DNA from: Pseudoneurospora amorphoporcata
Taxonomy: Eukaryota > Ascomycota > Sordariomycetes > Sordariales > Sordariaceae
Direction: 5' to 3'
Assembly (NCBI GenBank): GCA_033297205.1
Contig: MU859061.1
Coordinates: 186,001 to 250,000 of the forward strand
Length of the DNA: 64,000 nucleotides
Shown here one piece after another: positions 60,555 to 64,000 of this stretch. The notes below the pieces were generated by a model. The model was not told the DNA's origin. It worked only from the letters and a program-made list of their open reading frames with translations, and searched no databases. A program made the position numbers and the translations under genes. The number at the start of each line of letters is the position of its first letter. The first letter of the stretch is position 1.

Positions 60555-61648
60555 GCCTACCCAGTTAAATACCCAGCGAACTGATACCCGTTGGACACTT
60601 GGACCACAACCGACCCTAGCGAGCAAGCGAGTCTTTTCAACGCAACCCCCTTTTGGATTCCTGGTTTTTCCTTGCCCTTTTTCCCGCCATTTGGATCGTC
60701 TGAAAACACCGAGCGTTGCTTTGCTGCTTTCAAGAGTTGGAAAATGAACAGGATTATTCACACGAAAACAGGGATAAGGCTGCCGCTGGCCAGAAGAGGA
60801 AGAGAGAGCAGCATGATGAGGCCAAGCGCGAGTAAATTCGCCACTTCGGCTTTCATCAACCATCAATCACCAGCTCTTGACAACGAAAAAGGACGACTAC
60901 CACCCAGTGGAGGAGGCTCAGAGAACTGAACAATAACACAAAAAGAAATGTACGGATGACGACGTGTCTGGTCTTCATATGATGCTGCCAGGCTGCAGAA
61001 CGTCACACCAACAAAAGCGGATCTCTTGCATATAAAAGCACAAGATCACAAAAGCATGCAGGGAAGAAGAAAAGAACGGCATATTTGGGCGTTTTGGGTT
61101 TCATCCAACATACTACTACTCCCCCGGCCCAGATGAAGGGTGGGGGGGAGGATGTTATGTGTGTGTGTATAGAAATTTCTTCAAGAGCGTCTTTTTAGAT
61201 GAAGCGTCTGTATACCCGGAAGAAATGAATAAAAGTTAAAATCATGACCGGTTTCCGTCCCATTTGTGATGTGGCCAAGGACCTTTGATATGCAGCGAAG
61301 CCAGGTAGGCGGGTAATCCTAGGTACTGCCACCGGGTAAAGAAATGTGAGGTCGGTTTAAGCTCAGTCGAACCTTTACCGAACCTTACAAGTGCTATTAA
61401 CAACGGCAAGAACAGCACCGCCTACACAGACATAAGACGTGGAACTAACGGAACATGCAGATAGAGACTCTAACAACGCTGTCTGGGAGAACCAGAAACT
61501 CTGTAGACGACGTCTTGCCTTGGCTCTTTACACGCCCATCTGATATCAAACGGAAAAAAAAACAAAGAAGCCATTCTTCTATATCACTCTACCTCGCTCT
61601 CTCTACCTATCCCCCTCCACCACCACATTTTACCTACGGGCACCTCCT
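60555..61648. other. Convergent 3' regions
   Basis: 1.1 kb between the aminotransferase (plus) and ERV41 (minus). No gene supported. Confidence 0.6.
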
Positions 61649-62944
61649 CTACTCATCATGCCCCTCCCCACCTTTCCCACCACCAAGCATACCCTCACTG
61701 GGGCCTCCAGCCCTCCTCCTCCTCTTCCCCCACACCTCCTGACACCAATCACTAATCCGATACCCCCAATGTCCCGCCACCAGCGCGCCGCTGATGACAT
61801 TAACCACCTTGATCAAGAACAACAAGAACGAATCCCGCTCCTCGACGATGTTCAGCAAAATCGGCTCAATGTCGTACTTGACAAAGATGCCGGGGATGAT
61901 GCGCTCCGTGACTTCTTGGGACTGCTCGGTGACGGCGTACTGGTTCGTTACTATAGACTGACCACCGGAGACAGAGTAGACGGTGGGCACAACGCTAATG
62001 AAGTATTGGAACTTGTGGAAGTTGGCGGTCGCTAGGTTGACGGTTTGGTCGAGCGGGTTGACGAGCGAGGGGAGGAAGGGGCCGTAGGAGAGCTCGGAGA
62101 TTATGTGGGAGAAGTTGAATGCTGCTCTGGTCGTTAGTGTTCATTGGTACAAAAGGAGGAGGGGTGGGGGGAAGAGAAAAGAGAAAAGAAAAAGACAAAC
62201 CAGAATGATCCAAATGCTGTCCAAACCCCATATACCCATGTCCCTTTGCCGTAATATGAAAGTCTCCCTGGACTTTATTCAACTCCAAGCTTCCAAAAAC
62301 CCTGCAACTGTCCGGCGTAGCACCCCACAGCCTCGGCGTCCTCGCCCACTTGGCCCTCTTGCGTCCAAGCGCAACAATATCATGCACATGTTCCTCCCCA
62401 AACCCCTCGTCATGTCCTTGCAAGTAATCCTCCCCCGTAACCACCTTCCCCTGCGCATCCCTTCCCAATTTATGAATCCCCTTGTTGTCGACCCAGTGCT
62501 GCCACACCGTCGGGTCGCGGTGCAGCTTGGAGGCGGCCAGGATGCGGTCGCCCGCCGCGTCTTGCACGTTGATGTGGATGTCTTGGCACTTCATCTTGAC
62601 GACGATGTCGAGGTTGATGTCGAGACTGTGGGACACGCCCTTTTCGACGGCGAAGGTGTGGGACTCGGAACCGCGCCACCAACGACTGGCTTCGGACCAG
62701 AAGAGGATGAAGGCGATTAGGGTCACGAAGACGGTCCATTTGCCGCCGGCGGTGGTGCGGGTTACGTATTGGGGTTTTGATTTGGCTGTGTAGTAGTTAG
62801 CATGGGAAGATGTAGGGTTGGGGAGGAGGGTGTGGTAAATAGAGAGGGAGACGTACGGAAAGCGTCAAAGGCGCTGACTATGCTCCCCTTGGGGCCAAAG
62901 GCGTCGTCGTCTAGTTGACGCTTCTCGTCGTTGTAGCCGTTCAT
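61649..62944 (-). CDS. ERV41: ERV41/ERGIC2-type COPII vesicle protein
   Basis: ERV41 cycles between ER and Golgi in COPII/COPI vesicles together with ERV46 and helps retrieve ER proteins. Exons are 62944-62857, 62785-62201 and 62121-61649, giving 381 residues. After the first splice the N-terminus reads AFDAFPKSKPQYVTRTTAGGKW, the family signature. A membrane span follows (WTVFVTLIAFILFW, about 44-60), then a long lumenal domain with GVSHSLDINLDIVVKMKCQDIHINVQDAAGDR, CRVFGSLELNKVQGDFHITAKGHGY and FNFSHIISELSYGPFLPSLVNPLD. Near the C-terminus is the second span (FLLFLIKVVNVISGALVAGHWGY), followed by a basic, Gly-rich cytosolic tail. Identity is firm. Confidence 0.95.
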
Positions 62945-64000
62945 TTTGAGTGTTTCCTGATTGAAGGTTGCGCAACGTATGCTGGGTTGTAGTCCAGAAG
63001 CTGGATGCGATTCAGCAATCCGTCCCGGTGTCGTTGGTCCCCCTTCTTCCCCCTCTGCCACTTGTCAAGGCGTCAACCAAATCCGTTTCTCTAGTATTTC
63101 CTTTCCAAGATGTCTGAACTTCAGCTACCGCAAGCGAATGACGTATCGTCGAGAGATGATGGGCAGTTCCGGAAGGACAGAGGCTACGCAGCAGGTATTC
63201 CTCGGGGGAAATTGCGAATGCGCCCAAGCTAATTCGTTATCCGGTTCGCGAGGTTCGGTTCGGTGTTGAACTGGAGAGGTCCCCCGTGAGAGATGAAGAT
63301 TCAAACTACACCAAACACCCAAAGAAACAAAAGAACAAGTTCTAGAAAACGGGGCGGCTGAAAGACACTGGACGTTGCTTGCTCTTGCATTCCATTTGAT
63401 GAGGACAAGTGGACGTTGGTCCCCCGCGAAACGAATCCGCCGGGGCTTGGCGTTTGGCCGATCCCTGCGTTCCTGACAGGGGCCTGTTACGTTAGCTCGG
63501 GCATGGCGCATGGCTGGTGGGGAGCGCCGTTTGACATACTAAACCCTTACCCTGATGTGCACGGCTTTACCCCTGAATTCAATCCTCCTTTGTGACCAAG
63601 TCGTCAACAACGTCACTCCTTTACCGTTCCATGACAGTTTGTCTGGCGTTTGTAAGGACTTCTCCCTGATATATATCGAGAGTATGGAATTCTGTTTGAT
63701 GAATTTCACGTGTTCAATTGCACATCAAGTCCTTCACACACATCGTTTTGTCCAGCTTGTCTTGCTGCCATTCCTCCTCACACATCGATGGACAGTCGGG
63801 TACACTGGCAGTGATGTTGTTGACCTTTGGTCCCATTGTGCTAAACACGCTTTGAAATATCCGCCTAACTCTCTTCAGAGCTTTTGGTTTCTTTTGTGGC
63901 TTCCGTTATCATCCATTATGTACCACTTAAATCGTGCATTGTCAAGTGCGTTACGTTGGTTTCCATTCCGATGCCATGTTCTCACTCTGATCAGAGCGAA
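62945..64000. other. ERV41 promoter side; no supported gene
   Basis: Only short frames without domains. The window ends in apparently intergenic DNA. Confidence 0.55.

Overview
This window is nuclear DNA of a filamentous ascomycete, most likely Neurospora or a close relative in the Sordariales. The protein-coding genes are split by short introns (about 50-160 bases, typically GTRNGT donors, CTAAC/CTAAT-like branch sites and YAG acceptors). Codons of the well-expressed genes end mostly in C. The gene set is fungal: RAD52, homoserine kinase, LST8, a SCY1-type pseudokinase, GLE2/RAE1, ERV41, a HET-domain protein. Gene models below were spliced by hand from the sequence, so identities of conserved genes are secure, while exact starts of some orphan genes are not.

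Layout. 1-9 kb: RAD52 (plus strand), a small mitochondrial membrane protein and homoserine kinase (both minus). 9.7-12.3 kb: a long low-complexity protein (minus). 14.4-17.2 kb: SCY1/CEX1-like pseudokinase (plus). 17.8-22.3 kb: mitochondrial aconitase and LST8 (minus). 22.3-33 kb is gene-poor: it holds one small Cys/Gly-rich gene and, at 30.9-32.7 kb, a broken copy of a fungal DUF7924-type gene with several stops and a frameshift. 33.2-35.6 kb: a HET-domain gene divergent from that pseudogene. 36.0-37.4 kb: a coiled-coil nuclear-type protein (plus). 39-40 kb: a mitochondrial orphan protein (minus). A second gene-poor stretch covers 40-44.6 kb. 44.6-48.8 kb: GLE2/RAE1 and ethanolamine-phosphate cytidylyltransferase (minus). 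50.3-53.3 kb: a conserved fungal protein of unknown role and an acidic protein interrupted by TAG (plus). 54.1-56.5 kb: a long charged protein (minus). 59.2-60.6 kb: branched-chain aminotransferase (plus). 61.6-62.9 kb: ERV41 (minus).

The genes do not form a pathway cluster. Several belong to common housekeeping themes: amino-acid synthesis (homoserine kinase, branched-chain aminotransferase), early secretory traffic (SCY1-like, ERV41), mitochondria (aconitase and two small presequence proteins), phospholipid synthesis, TOR signalling and mRNA export.

The least ordinary observations are: the DUF7924 pseudogene beside the HET gene; two genes whose coding frame seems to run through a TAG codon (38952 and 52834); a last intron whose donor overlaps a stop codon in a gene at 52.2 kb; long poly-T/poly-A runs inside two introns; and acidic-tryptophan motifs at the end of the SCY1-like protein.
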